A stretch of DNA of 64,000 nucleotides. Source: Siphonodentalium dalli. Its lineage: Eukaryota > Mollusca > Scaphopoda > Gadilida > Siphonodentaliidae. Positions within the stretch are counted from its first letter, which is position 1; each line of letters opens with the position of its first letter. Of the stretch, positions 46,530 through 57,119 are shown in pieces. The DNA lies in NCBI GenBank assembly GCA_032622095.1, contig CP136062.1:163798875-163862874 (forward strand). Direction: 5' to 3'. The position numbers and the translations under genes are program-made. A model generated the notes under the pieces. It had not been told where the DNA came from and ran no database searches. It saw nothing but the letters and a program-made list of their open reading frames with translations.

Positions 46530-47690
46530 CAGCACGATTTTATTTCTTGTATCATTTGAGAAGAACGTGTCTGAATTTGATGGTAATTGGTACTAAAAAT
46601 ATTTTGTATCAATTTTGGTGACCCTCCCGTCCCTATTTCGGACTCAAGCTGCACACAATAAGACTCATTAGAGATTATAGATGCATATATATGAAATTGG
46701 TGAAAATTGGCGAGTATACAAATTCGTATCAAATTTAAGGTCCCCATATCTCTCACCCATAGGGCACCAATTTGGTGTATCTAAACCACACGATAAGACT
46801 CCTCGTATCACGGAGAAGAATATGTATCAATCTGGTCGAAATCGGCACTAAACATATAGATATAATTTTTTGTGTCCGTCTCATCTCTATACACCACTGA
46901 CTCGAATGGCCCCACGTGTGACATCCTTACACCACACGATTACACTCCTGATATCATGGAGATGATTGTTTATAAGTTTGGTGATAATCGGCGACTAAAC
47001 AATGTTTTTTATCAAATTTGGTGCCAATCCCTCCCCTCTCCATCTCTCACCAAACAGCACCACTATGGCGTCTTTAAATCATGATTATATTCCTCGTATC
47101 ATGGATAAGAACGTGTATCAATTTGGTGGAAATTGGCGCTAAAACAATTGTGCATCAATTTTGGTGCCCCTGTCCCTTTCAATGCAACCCTGGCTCGAAT
47201 GAGGCCGCATTTGACAGATAAAAGCCACACCATTAGACTCCTCATACCATGGGGATGATTTTGTATAAGTGTGGTGGCAATCGGCGACTTATTATCAAAT
47301 TTAGTACCCACCCCCTCCCAATCTCTCATCCAAAAACGACGCCACTTTTGACATATTTAAACCACACCGTTGGATTCTTCATATCATGGGGATGATTATA
47401 TGTAAGTTTCGTGGCAATCGGCGACAGAAAAAAAATCTGCCCCCCCCCCCTTCCGGTGCACCCCTGACGCGAACGGCGCGACTTTTGCCATATTTAAACC
47501 ACGCCATTAGATTCCTCATATTATGGGGATGATTATATATAAGTTTGGTAGCAATCGGCGACAATTTTTTTTTCAGCCCCTCCCCCTTTTCTGCCCCCGA
47601 CAACAACGGCGTCACTTTAGAAATTTCTAACCCCGACCATTATCTTTCTCGTAAAAAGCTCCTCCTAGTAGACCCCTTGCGCATCATCTA
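46530..47690 (+). repeat. ~140-bp tandem core of copy 2
   Basis: AAACCACACGATAAGACTCC and variants recur near 46790, 46930, 47080, 47228, 47360 and 47500, each followed by TCATGG and CGGCGA words as in copy 1. Confidence 0.85.
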
Positions 47691-47717
47691 GATGGTCCCC
47701 TGTGAATTTCTATAGAA

Positions 47718-47738
47718 CACAGACAGACAGACAGACAT
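47718..47738 (+). repeat. (CAGA)n microsatellite
   Basis: Short run before the shared 3' end word of the large repeat. Confidence 0.85.
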
Positions 47739-48032
47739 TCGCAAATATAGATATAGATTTGCGCAAGTGTAAATCATTTACACTTATGCACAAATACCTA
47801 ACACTCCCTCACTTCCCTCTGATTGCGAATGATTGAATCCATCTCATAGCATATTAGTATGGGCCCATAATAGTTGCCCCATGGCCATACAGACCTGGAA
47901 TTGAATATGCATATCTCTATCCCTGGTGTCCCAAAAATTGGTGCCTCACTCCCAGAGCTCTAGTATATTTTATTAAAGGGACATCTCCTATACCATTACC
48001 ATGGCCATAAAAAGGGAATTAGGGGTTACTGG

Positions 48033-48406
48033 CGCTGAAATGGCCATTGTCACCCTTTCGTTCAGTTGGGCACCCAGCTTTTTAAAACTTTCAGTTGGGT
48101 ACCCAGCTTTTATAAACAGTCGATCTTCATTACCTATGTCCTATGCATATAGTTCTTCTCCACTATTATTTTGAAGTATCGTACCGAATATACATCATGA
48201 TTCATATATAAACAAGCATTCCCAAATTTAACAGCTTCATTTCGCAATCAACTGAAGGCAATCACTAATTGAATCACGCTCTGTGTGAGATTTCATAATG
48301 ATGGGTACCCAAATGTAAATTTTACAAAAGCTGGGTACCCAACTGAAAATTAAAAAAAGCTGGGTACCCAACTGAACAAAAGGGGGTGACAGTGACCATT
48401 TCAGCG
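48033..48406. mobile_element. 374-bp MITE with ~85-bp inverted repeats
   Basis: Starts CGCTGAAATGG and ends CCATTTCAGCG. Inside both ends, in inverted order, are TTCAGTTGGGTACCCAGCTT twice each. TTACTGG (48026-48032) and TTACTTG (48407-48413) flank it, a 7-bp duplication with one difference. The paralogous empty site GGTTACTGGGGGATTGCTTC lies at about 48849-48868. Superfamily not determined. Confidence 0.93.
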
Positions 48407-48539
48407 TTACTTGGGGGGGGACTTGCTTCCCTCATATGCTGTACTCATTGACTCTAAATAGGGAAAACAACTATTTTCACATTATCAGCATCCCGGCCCC
48501 CCCCCAAGAATTTGTGTCTCCATCCCAGAGATCTAGTAT

Positions 48540-48777
48540 CTAATATATATTTTGGGACTTCTGTTTGTCTGTTAGCAATGACCGGGAAAACTGCCGGACG
48601 GGCTTCGACGAAATTTGATACCATGGGGTACTTTATCCGGGGAATGTTTTTGACGTGTAAAATCGTGACCACGACCTGACCTTGACCTTTAAAATGGTCA
48701 ATTCAAGGTCGAATATAGCGCCTTTCGACGGATGAAAGCAGAGGGGAAACAGTCCGGACGAAGTCGGGGCCCACCAG
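48540..48777 (-). mobile_element. 238-bp insertion of the ACTAGC family
   Basis: Flanked by CTAGTAT on both sides (48533-48539 and 48778-48784). Minus-strand reading starts (ACTAG)CTGGTGGGCCCCGACTTCG and contains GACCTTGAATTGACCATTTT, which matches about 30812-30831. The empty site is in the neighbouring unit near 47961. CTAGTAT is either a 7-bp target duplication or partly the element's own end. Confidence 0.75.
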
Positions 48778-48979
48778 CTAGTATTTTATAAAAGAGACAT
48801 ATCCTGAACAGATCTATACCATTCCATGGTCATCAAAAGGGAATTAGGGGTTACTGGGGGATTGCTTCCCTGATATGGTGGACCTATATAGACTATAGTG
48901 ATGTGTTTTGACCTGTACCATTTAAAATTAATTCAGGGGGAATCAATGCATATGAACTTTTATTTCAGCTTAAGCGCAA

Positions 48980-49385
48980 ATTTCATAATGATCCGACCAA
49001 AGGTACAACTTGTAGCCCATGCAAAAGGATTTAGTCATGCAAAGATTAAAATCCAAGATGGCTGCCAGAGGTAATGGTTTATGGCCGAATGCCCCAAAAT
49101 GAGTCGTTCCCATCTATATGTCAATATTAACATCCATTACAAATTTCATAATGATCCTACGAAATGTATGAACTGTAACCCGTGACAAAGGATTTAGTCA
49201 TGCAAAGAGTAAAATCCAAGATGGCTGCTGGCGGCCATGTTTTATGGCCGAATGACCCCAAAATAACTCGTTCCCATCTACATGTCAATATTAACTTCCA
49301 CGACAAATTTCATGATGATCAGACGAACACTCCGGCCTGTGCTAATGGAATGAATTTTGAAATCCAAGATGGCCGCTGAGTAGAA
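48980..49385 (+). repeat. ~160-bp tandem repeat, three units
   Basis: TTTCATAATGATCC near 48982 and 49147 and TTTCATGATGATCAGACG near 49307 open the units. AAAGGATTTAGTCATGCAAA, AAATCCAAGATGGC and TCGTTCCCATCTA-ATGTCAA follow. The third unit is partial. Confidence 0.9.
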
Positions 49386-49668
49386 GTGCAAGTAGATCTG
49401 TACATTTGTCAGCCTTTTGTTTTTGTGAAATATACTATAGCAGGAACCAAGTCTCATAATGGTCTTCAAACCTCAAATTGAAGTAAACCATCGACGTATA
49501 TTAGATCGATGAGTAAACCTACAGTCTATAGTAATTAAACAATTTTGTCAAATTCTGGGTATAAAAATAACTAAATATTAAAGCATTTTATATACTAGAA
49601 AAATTCAATGATGTGATAGAAAATATCACTTCAAACAATGCTTAAAAAAGTAAAATAAGTACCGTTTT
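49386..49668. other. Unassigned AT-rich sequence
   Basis: Nothing supported. Confidence 0.5.
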
Positions 49669-49935
49669 CTGGTGTTGCTACTAAACTATGGGAGGTCGTT
49701 TTCACATTTATTCATTATTTGCTAAGCACATATATTTCCGCTTAAGTGTAAATATTTGTGCTTAAGCACAAATAACTTGTCATTTGAGCTTAAGTGCAAA
49801 TATTTATGCTTAAGCGCAAATCATTTATACTTAAGCGCAAATCAGTTACGTTTAAGCGCCAACGATTGTGCTTAAGTGAAAATAAATAATAAATGTGAAA
49901 AGGGCCTCCCACACTAAACACCAAGCTATACAAAA
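49669..49935. mobile_element. MITE with internal GCTTAAGC minisatellite
   Basis: Left end GGTGTTGCTACTAAACTATG, GGAGGTCGTTTTCACATTTA; right end, minus strand, GGTGTTTAGTGTGGGAGGCC, CTTTTCACATTTATT. Between them lie about eight units of 20-26 bp built on the palindromic word GCTTAAGC (GCTTAAGTGTAAATATTTGT, GCTTAAGCGCAAATCATTTA and so on). A fragment of the same minisatellite sits at 47757-47795. Confidence 0.85.
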
Positions 49936-49952
49936 TAAATTAAATAATATAG

Positions 49953-50550
49953 AATAAACTTCAATTTTCTTCTTATTTCCTACGGCTTGGTATGGCTTGG
50001 TTTGGCTTCAGATGGCTTGGTCAAGTTGGTGTTTAGTCACACATTTTTCTGGGATCCCCAATTTTCTTCTACAGCAAATAAAGATAATTCCCTTAATTTC
50101 TCCCTGACATGGGATAATTAAAATTAAAAGCAGCAACAAGTGAAATCATTTTTAGATTATTTATTAGAATAATAAATATTCATTAAATCTCAAAACCAGC
50201 ATCTGAAGTACCATACACTCAAATCCTTCTTGTATTGTTGAAAACGCATCCTCCCAGTTTGCTTTTTCAAAGATGAGCAACGAAAATGGGCGACTTACTT
50301 CACACATACATCGTAGTTTTATTCCTGTTTTCCGAAATATTTTGTGAATAATCTGCACATCTTTGTTCTGTGGAGATTACACATAAATAATGTCAACGAT
50401 TTGTATATGAAGATTCTTCTAAAACCTGAATCCAAATCTCGATTTGTGTTTGCTTCTGTCGTCACTTCTTCACAAGTTCACAAAATGTCGGCCTGCATCA
50501 GTGATTCAGTCGCTCGCCAAATTTCCTAACAGATCCAAAGTTATAGTTCT
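49953..50550 (-). repeat. Dispersed repeat, copy 2 of an inverted pair (with 40962-41543)
   Basis: Reverse-complement match over ~580 bp to the copy at 41 kb. Both copies carry AAAACGCATCCTCCCAGTTT and TCGGCCTGCATCA words on this strand. The two copies lie 9 kb apart in opposite orientation. Confidence 0.88.
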
Positions 50551-50593
50551 CTACTTCGCACAGTATCAATATAATGGTTCAGTTTCAAATTAT

Positions 50594-50851
50594 GACAAGC
50601 CGGGGGTGTCCAAGTTGAACGCTTTTGAGGATTTGAACAATATTCCTGCGGTTGGTCTCGGTTATAGAAATATTCTTTGAGTCGGAGACGACGCAAATAA
50701 GCAAACCGTTAGACAAAGTTCAAGTTTGTGATGATTTTGATGCTTATTTTCGTCGTCTCCGACTCAAAGAATATTTCTATGACCGAGACCAACCGCAGGA
50801 ATATTGTTCAAATCCTGAAAAGCGTGCAACTTGGACACCCCCGGCTGGTCG
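50594..50851. mobile_element. Foldback of two Penelope-like fragments
   Basis: Arms at 50594-50704 and 50740-50851 (about 110 bp, over 90% identical by eye) are inverted around a ~36-bp loop. The right arm reads AYFRRLRLKEYFYDRDQPQE and then RATWTPPAGR; the left arm, on the minus strand, reads AYLRRLRLKEYFYNRDQPQE and then RSTWTPPA. Both keep the frame. The wording recalls the N-terminal region before the RT in animal Penelope-like elements. This family assignment is from memory of motif style and needs a search. Confidence 0.6.
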
Positions 50852-50909
50852 TAATCATCAACGCTTCATGTAGTTTTAACTTTTCTTGTCTCATTTCTCG
50901 TTTGTCTGT

Positions 50910-50941
50910 CACTTGATAAAGTCTATGTTAGACGAAAGCTC
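50910..50941 (+). ncRNA. Hammerhead-like motif, degenerate
   Basis: TTGATAA, then AGTC-TATGTTA-GAC as a stem II analogue, then GAAA. This resembles the CTGATGA...GAAA core of minimal hammerhead ribozymes, which are known from Penelope-like terminal repeats. Two core positions differ, so activity is unlikely. Confidence 0.3.
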
Positions 50942-51194
50942 ATTAGAAAAAATTATACAATAGGTCTTAAAGGTGTTACCATTTATTTCAACCCAACTAT
51001 CAATCAGACCTATACGGCTACACTACTTTACTTATATATATATAGGTTTCAAATTTGTTCATTAACTTTGGACTGATTTGCCGAATTTTAGATTGTAAAC
51101 TCTAACTATTTACTATTCAAGATAATTATGTTCCCTGCTAAGTTAGTTATGTGTGGGCTCTGTTGTTTGTTGCATGGCTTTCATTAGGCCCCCC

Positions 51195-52012
51195 CCCCAC
51201 TCGAGTTGGAAATTGTTCAGATCGTCGGAGTTCAGTGCAATATATCGATACGACTTTGTTCGTAATTCAAATTCTCGAATGAGTAATTTCTGAGAGAGTT
51301 CGTCGGGGTTCAATTTTGTTTTATACAGATAATATTTCAGAATTGATAGTATAAGAAAGTTTAGTTTGTTGTTTTTATTGTGAGCACCAATCTCAAAAAG
51401 AATGTTTTTTCCGAGAAAGCGAGATGCCCAGTTGATAGCGATCTAGCCAGGCCTGAGTGGTATTTACAAACGATCTTACAAATGGACAGTCAAAGAAAAT
51501 ATGAAAATTGATCCATTTGCGACGTTGCATCTGAGACACAGACCGTCTGACCGAATTATGTTTAAAAGTCTGTTTGTGCCTATAATTCTAGTCAGAATTC
51601 GGTATTGAAACCAGCGTAGTTTTGTGTCTACTAATAGTTTGAAGGGTGATGAAAATATATGTTTCCAGTGAAGGGAACATCTTAATTCATTTTCCCATTT
51701 CATTTGCGATGATGATTGTCCTATTTTAGTCGCTTTTATGAATTCATCGTAAAACTTTCTGCAACCTCGCTCATTCTGAAGTAGTGATACTATATTTTCA
51801 GGAATGATTGGATTTTGAACCCTGACGATAGTTTGATCGGTCCGTTTTAATAACCTATTAAATTGTCTGTTTAAGCAGTGTAAAGTGATAAAGTTTGTGG
51901 TGATATTGTTCTTAGTTCTAAGAGTTTTGATGGAATGTAGCTTATTGTCTTCGGTGAACATATCATTTATGAATATTATGCCTTTGTCCTTCCACTCAGC
52001 GACGTCTATCAT
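51195..52012 (-). pseudogene. C-terminal fragment of a third LINE (LINE C)
   Basis: The open piece (178 residues) begins MIDVAEWKDKGIIFINDMF and contains LVDTKLRWFQYRILTRIIGT and a CLRCN knuckle. After a frameshift near 51480 the frame continues with RSFVNTTQAWLDRYQLGISL, NFLILSILKYYLYKTKLNPD, RTKSYRYIALNS and ends at FQLEW near 51205. This order is typical of the region after the RT in L1/Tx1-type LINEs of invertebrates. The 5' side is cut at about 52015, as expected for 5'-truncated insertion, and a poly-C run lies near 51190. Confidence 0.75.
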
Positions 52013-52015
52013 TGA

Positions 52016-53169
52016 TTCAATTAATTTAAGCTAATGAGTAATTGGTTGTCTTAAGGACTATAGTTACTCATTTAGTGGAGGAATACTTGATACAAGTCAG
52101 TGTATAGAAAGATTAAAACAATCATCACTAATATGTGCATTATGGATCAGTTTAGATAAGTAATATCAATTTATATAATGTTTCTGAAGAAAATTGAAAG
52201 TGTATGCCCAAATTATAAGCCTCCACTTTCAAGTTGCATATCTCTGGTGTGTTCAGGTCAAATATTTTATATTAAAGAAATTAGTTGTTATACAGATGAT
52301 TTTTTGTCAATAAAGAAATGACTTTTGCAGTGTATAATATTGTGTTGCCAAATAGTTGTCAAGACATGCTACTACTTCCTGTTCTATAATTTGAGTATCT
52401 ATAGTCGTTAAATGCTCTCTCGCTCTACTAATCCTATGAGTCGTCAAAATTTACACTATTTCGGTTATTGTAGACATTCTCACATACATCGTTACATGGT
52501 CAGTCTGCGCTGAAACAAGATTATGTGTCAGATTCACATAAATCTTTGCAGCCAAAGCTCAGTTGTCACAGTCGATCGGGAGGAAGTATAATCCGTCTGG
52601 TTTGTATGACTCAATCAAAGAGCGACCAGTCATGGCTGTCATGACATGGTACACCAGGCTCGGGAGTTAGTATGGTGTGCCAATCACTGATATAGTTAGC
52701 ACGAAGATGTTGGTGTGATTTCTGAAGGAGTATGTGGCTGCTGGAGGTAGAAGATATGTTCCAGCATTCGGTTATACAGCATAAGAACGTGTGCATTAAT
52801 TTGTCGGATAGACGACATTATGGCCCACAATAATATAGCCTACATGCAAACTCTTGGTAGGATATATGGTGTCATCGTCAGCATTAATAGATTACACAAA
52901 TTGATGCAAATTTAAAGTCCTGGTGGTAACATACTAGCACGAGAGCAGGAACTAACTATAAGCGAACGTCGCCATTCAGGGACCATATTACGTGACATTA
53001 GACCCCATGGCAAACATATAATTCAGTGTTTTTGAAACACATGTAGATTCTGCACTCGACCATTCGCGACAAAAATAGAAGCCTGTCAATGAGTCTTTGT
53101 TATCACCATTGGCATTGTCTGGAAATGTGTCATGGACACAGGATGTGTGAAACCTTGCTTGAATACCAG
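52016..53169. other. Unassigned sequence
   Basis: Scattered open frames on both strands without family resemblance. No repeat of this stretch was found elsewhere in the window. Confidence 0.45.
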
Positions 53170-53501
53170 GATTGTATTCTCGGGTTGCAGGAAAAAGGTA
53201 GCATAATGACTTATTCTGAAAAAGAATTGCAATGTATCATATTATGCAACAACTTCAACAGTCTAATAATATCGATGATGACCTACTTACACCCTGTCAA
53301 GAATTTGTATGTGCTTTACGTGACAAGCCGACGAATTACGATAATTTTTCTCCTGTTAAACGAGAACAACAACAAAACTGCAGGATTCTTAAGCAACACC
53401 TTTATCTTGAAAACTATCAGGCAATTACTTGGCACAATAACTCAAACCATTCTGGAATGCCATGTCCTTATAACCCTATACAATTTGGGCTCCATATATA
53501 G
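53170..53501 (+). pseudogene. Possible relic of an uncharacterised animal protein
   Basis: The frame at 53232-53501 reads CQEFVCALRD, then LYLENYQAITWHNNSN and PCPYNPIQFG. The pattern FVC...NYQA-x2-W-x(n)-P-x-P resembles a C-terminal signature I associate with a widespread uncharacterised metazoan family, possibly mobile. It overlaps a longer frame (53089-53610) with no recognisable content. Evidence is thin. Confidence 0.28.
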
Positions 53502-55189
53502 TCCTATGTTGTGTGGCATATATAACCATAGCCCTATCTATAGTGCACAATATACACGTTTATGGTTATATGATAACAACCCTAGGCATTGTGACATGAG
53601 GTCTCCTTAAAGTATGTACCTTTACATATATGCCTTTTGAGTGTCATGTAAATAATGTTATCCCCTGGACGCAGAGCGGGAATAATCAGCACCCAAATGC
53701 AAATACATAAAGCGAATCTATTATGAATCAACGATGAAGCAAGATTCAGGCGTAATCGTGAGCGGCCAGTCCATTCTCATTGTCGCTTTCATGCCCGTCT
53801 GGATTCATAGCAAAGATCAACGCCATGCTTCTATTGTAATCTTCGGATTGTTAACAAACCCAAATGATTTCAGTTGACCCAGAATGTATGCCCACAACTG
53901 GGCAGAAACATAACAGCTAAACAGAGTAAAATATTTTTCCTAAAATCCTTAAGTACTGAACCTTTTGTCATGCAGTGTATCGGATCGCATCGGGTGGCCC
54001 GGACCATCCCCCAGCGCTAATATATAATCAAGCCATGGGAGTTCTGCTTGTCTCCCTCAAGGTTGAAAATAACGCATTGATGGCACTTCATCCCTATCCA
54101 AATGCAGTTATGGAACTACTGAGATTTGCAATTGGCTACAATGACTCATGCGAATTGTTATTTGACCGCTGACATGTCAGAATGTACTGGTATATGAAAT
54201 GTGAGGATATCTGCATGGAATAACCGAAGTAGTGCCAATTTTGACTTAACTGGCTACCCTGAGGGTGAGCATAGTTATTTGTAATTTTCGTCAATCAATT
54301 ATTCATCACAATAAATGAGTTGGTACAGGATATTAGAGTTCTTTGGTTTGTTGAGGAGCACCAGTGAATGTTTTATTAATGAACAATTCCATTATCCCCA
54401 TATGACGAACCCAGTTTATTTTGTGTCGGTAAGTTGGAAAATCTTCGATGTCGGTGGCCGTTTTGGATGCCATTTTAAAACAATTATTAAACATGAAGTG
54501 TCCGATGCTGTATATATCGTCAATTGTGTCTAGTGTCACAAAATGCGCCATAAAATTAGAAAATTCCTCCCAGTAAAACGTAAGTCTCACTCATCATCCT
54601 TTGCTAACCATATATGACCATTTGAAATATATATATATATATAATCGACTTTGTACACAAATTCAAATAAAAATTGTAAAAATATGAAATAGTTGACAAA
54701 AAGGTGATCATGTGAGGTTTTATAAATTTACATTTTCTGGACCAGTATCCTCGTTTGACGTTTCCATACCCCTATCAAATTTAATCAGCCAATTATATGT
54801 GACACTATTTTTAAAAATTCAAGTAATTTTTCGCAATTTCAAAATATTTATCGCAATTTTGTCGAACTAGCTTATACATTGGTCCAATGTTGTAACTCAT
54901 GTTGTTTTATGGTGATCTGTAATTAATATAAATCATGTCTTGTTCACTTTATAACCACAGTCATATTTATATACGCTGACACTTGTACTCGATGAATTTT
55001 TTATTTTATTAAGGGGTAGGAGTTGTCTTCTTTGAAAAAAATATATTTTGGGACACTTTCTGAAGCGGGCAACAAGCAAAATCGGATGCGTCATATACTG
55101 ACCTTTAATTTGATATATCAAAACCTTTGTTGGGAGGGGGTTGCAGGCAACTTCTAAACTAGAGGCTTTCTGAGAATTGGCCCACGGAC
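53502..55189. other. Unassigned sequence
   Basis: Short frames at about 53975-54172 and 54315-54590 (both strands) have no supporting motif. A short TA run lies near 54630-54645. Confidence 0.45.
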
Positions 55190-55201
55190 TACACGTGCTC
55201 A

Positions 55202-55300
55202 AAATTGCGGGTGTAAGATGGATAACTCTAAAATCAAGTGCTTACTATTAACAATAATAACCACTTGATTTTAGAGTTATCCATCTTACAACCGCAATTT
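55202..55300. repeat. Near-perfect 39-bp hairpin with 21-base loop
   Basis: Left arm 55202-55240 and right arm 55262-55300 differ at one position (GCGGGTG against GCGGTTG). Partial pairing continues outward to a CACGTG on each side (near 55194 and 55314). It looks like a foldback element or a pre-miRNA-like hairpin. Confidence 0.85.
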
Positions 55301-56034
55301 GTCCGTTTTGATCACGTGGTTCTGATAACTTGTGGACTACATCTCCGAATATTAATAGATTTCAAAAATCGATATCTATTGATGGGTGGGTTCCTCGATT
55401 CGAATCAAATATTTTTTACCCCCAAAGCCAAAGAAATAGTAACATATGACCCTCTGATCGGATTGAGTACCTTGAACTAATATGAAGTAGGATAACAAAA
55501 TAATGTTTTGATAATTTCTTCCCGCCAGAGATAGGCAGAATCAAGTTAAACTTGGGTCTTTGAACACAAAACACAAGTCACTTTAGCAAGTCAACTTCCA
55601 TTGTTCTATTTCAGATGGCGATGTCCCATACCGATCTATAATGACGCCCAACGCAGAGCGGTGGCAAGGTTTCTAGTCCGATGACCAGTCAAAGGCTTAC
55701 CAATTCCCCTTTTTTCTGATGAGAGTAACCCCTTCAGCATCACACAACATGGAACAGGCAGGACATTTATGGTCATCCTCTTAGTTTTAAATGTTCAGTG
55801 TCCAATGGGCCCGGTGATTAAAATAGAACAAAGAATGGAATTCACACATTTGAAATGCGGTTTATTCACATATAGCTTATTTTATACATAATATAATTAC
55901 AACTCATATAAATACATAACAAGTGTGACACACTGATTAAAGTGGGTCGTTCAATTGGGGAAGGTTGCAGTAGTTATGCACATAACCTATCAAGAAGAAT
56001 GATAACCAGAGAATTAGCTTCAATCAAGCCAGCA
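55301..56034. other. Unassigned sequence
   Basis: A fragment GATGAGAGTAACCCCTTCAG near 55719-55738 resembles the end of the 323-bp MITE at 29.3 kb. Confidence 0.45.
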
Positions 56035-56052
56035 AATAGTGTGTCTGACATT

Positions 56053-56147
56053 TGCAGAATGAGGTCCTCAGAGGGTGAAGTTAGTGACGCTATACCACAT
56101 AGTGGGCCTGCATCACCAAATTCACCCTCTGGGGACCTCATTCTGCA
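56053..56147. repeat. Hairpin repeat family, reference copy
   Basis: TGCAGAATGAGGTCC and GAGGGTGAA on the left face TTCACCCTC and GGACCTCATTCTGCA on the right, a 38-bp stem with about four mismatches and a ~19-base loop. Flanks are GTGTCTGACAT and CATCTTCT. Confidence 0.85.
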
Positions 56148-56289
56148 ATACCTCATCTTCTCGGAAGTATCTATAGTCTCAAATTAACATTGTTTTTAGT
56201 AACTTTTTCCCTTCTGGGCGGTTGCTATATCCCCTAATTTGAATAATTTAACTGGGAAACTTCAATCTGATTCTAGGTCTCGATCCCAT

Positions 56290-56405
56290 TGCAGTTGAGG
56301 CCTACGCATAATGAGGTTCCCTGATGGTAAACTTGGTGATGCTAGCGTCACTAAATTCACCTCTGTGAACCTCATTCTGCAAATGACAGACACACTATTT
56401 GCTTG
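56290..56405. repeat. Hairpin repeat family, second copy
   Basis: GGCCTACGCATAATGAGGTT and CTGATGGTAAACTTGGTGATGCTAGC face CACTAAATTCACC and AACCTCATTCTGCA. More diverged than the first copy. Confidence 0.7.
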
Positions 56406-56559
56406 AATGAATAATAAACAGAGCACTATTCTTAAACAAGACAGTCAATGACTGTGGGGTCGCTCACAGACTACAAAGACTGATAAGACTGGGACTCTGG
56501 AGACCACAACAGTCAGAACTTTTCATAATCACTTTAAAAGAAGTAGATATCTAAAGAGT

Positions 56560-57105
56560 TAAATCTAAAACAAAAAATTTGGAGTTAAGTCCCTGTTCCC
56601 GCCCACATTTGACCCAGTGACCTGATTTGAACAAATCTGAACCCCAGTCACCCAAGGATCCTTCATACCAAATATGAACCCATATAGCCTGATGGTATTT
56701 GAGAAGAAATCACTTTAAGAATACTATGGAGGGAAAGAGTTATGGCCCTGGCTTCGCAACTATTTCAACTGAACTCATTTGAACAAATCTGAATGTGAGT
56801 CACCTAGGGAACATCCACAACCAAATATGAAACCATTCGGTCTTATTGTTCTGAAGATGTTTAAAAGAATTACTATGGTGGGAAAGAGTTATGGCCCTGG
56901 CTTCGCAACTATTTGACCCAGTGACCGCATTTGAACAAATCTGAATGAGAATCACCTAGGGAACATCCACACTAAATATGAGCCCATTTGGTATTATGGT
57001 TCCAGAGGAGAAGATGTTCAAATAATTGTTGTCGGACGGATGGACGGACAGGCGATGGACGGACGAGGAGTGATGACTATAGCTCCGCCGGAGCACAGGT
57101 AGGGT
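56560..57105 (+). mobile_element. Pearl-like tandem array 1
   Basis: Three ~155-bp units with GTTATGGCCCTGGCTTCGCA, TTTGAACAAATCTGAA, GAGTCACC and CATCCACAACCAAATATGA. A GGACGGATGGACGGAC run and GAGGAGTGATGACTATAGCT, CCGCCGGAGCACAGGT follow. The plan is that of bivalve pearl/Helitron-type repeats. Confidence 0.8.
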
Positions 57106-57119
57106 GGCTGGTTGATAAT

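Larger units (their letters stand above)
43804..47760 (+). mobile_element. Large dispersed repeat, copy 2 (Helitron/pearl-like)
   Basis: Begins ACTAGCAGGGTTACCCGGCG. It aligns with copy 1 from 43857, continues to CTTGGTGC at 45188, is interrupted by a hAT-like insertion, and resumes at 46465. The ~140-bp tandem core fills 46530-47690. It ends with a CAGA run (47718-47738) and GCAAATATAGATATAGATT, as in copy 1. No coding capacity: the 120-residue open frame at 44841-45203 ends inside the insertion and is a chance frame in repeat DNA. Confidence 0.75.
47880..48890 (+). repeat. Diverged tandem duplication hosting two insertions
   Basis: Unit 1 (to about 48032) and unit 2 share, in order, CCCAGAG-TCTAGTAT, TTTTAT-AAAG-GACAT, ATACCATT, CCATGG, AAAAGGGAATTAGGGGTTAC and TGCTTCCCT-ATATG. 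Unit 1 is split by the MITE at 48033-48406 and unit 2 by the 238-bp element at 48540-48777. Each unit supplies the other's empty site. Confidence 0.85.

Noticed and set aside
53089-53610. 173-residue ORF as a membrane protein
   Set aside because: No start context, no family signal, and a second frame inside it reads more like a relic protein.
54315-54590. Opposed 72- and 85-residue ORFs
   Set aside because: Mutual overlap on opposite strands and no motif support.
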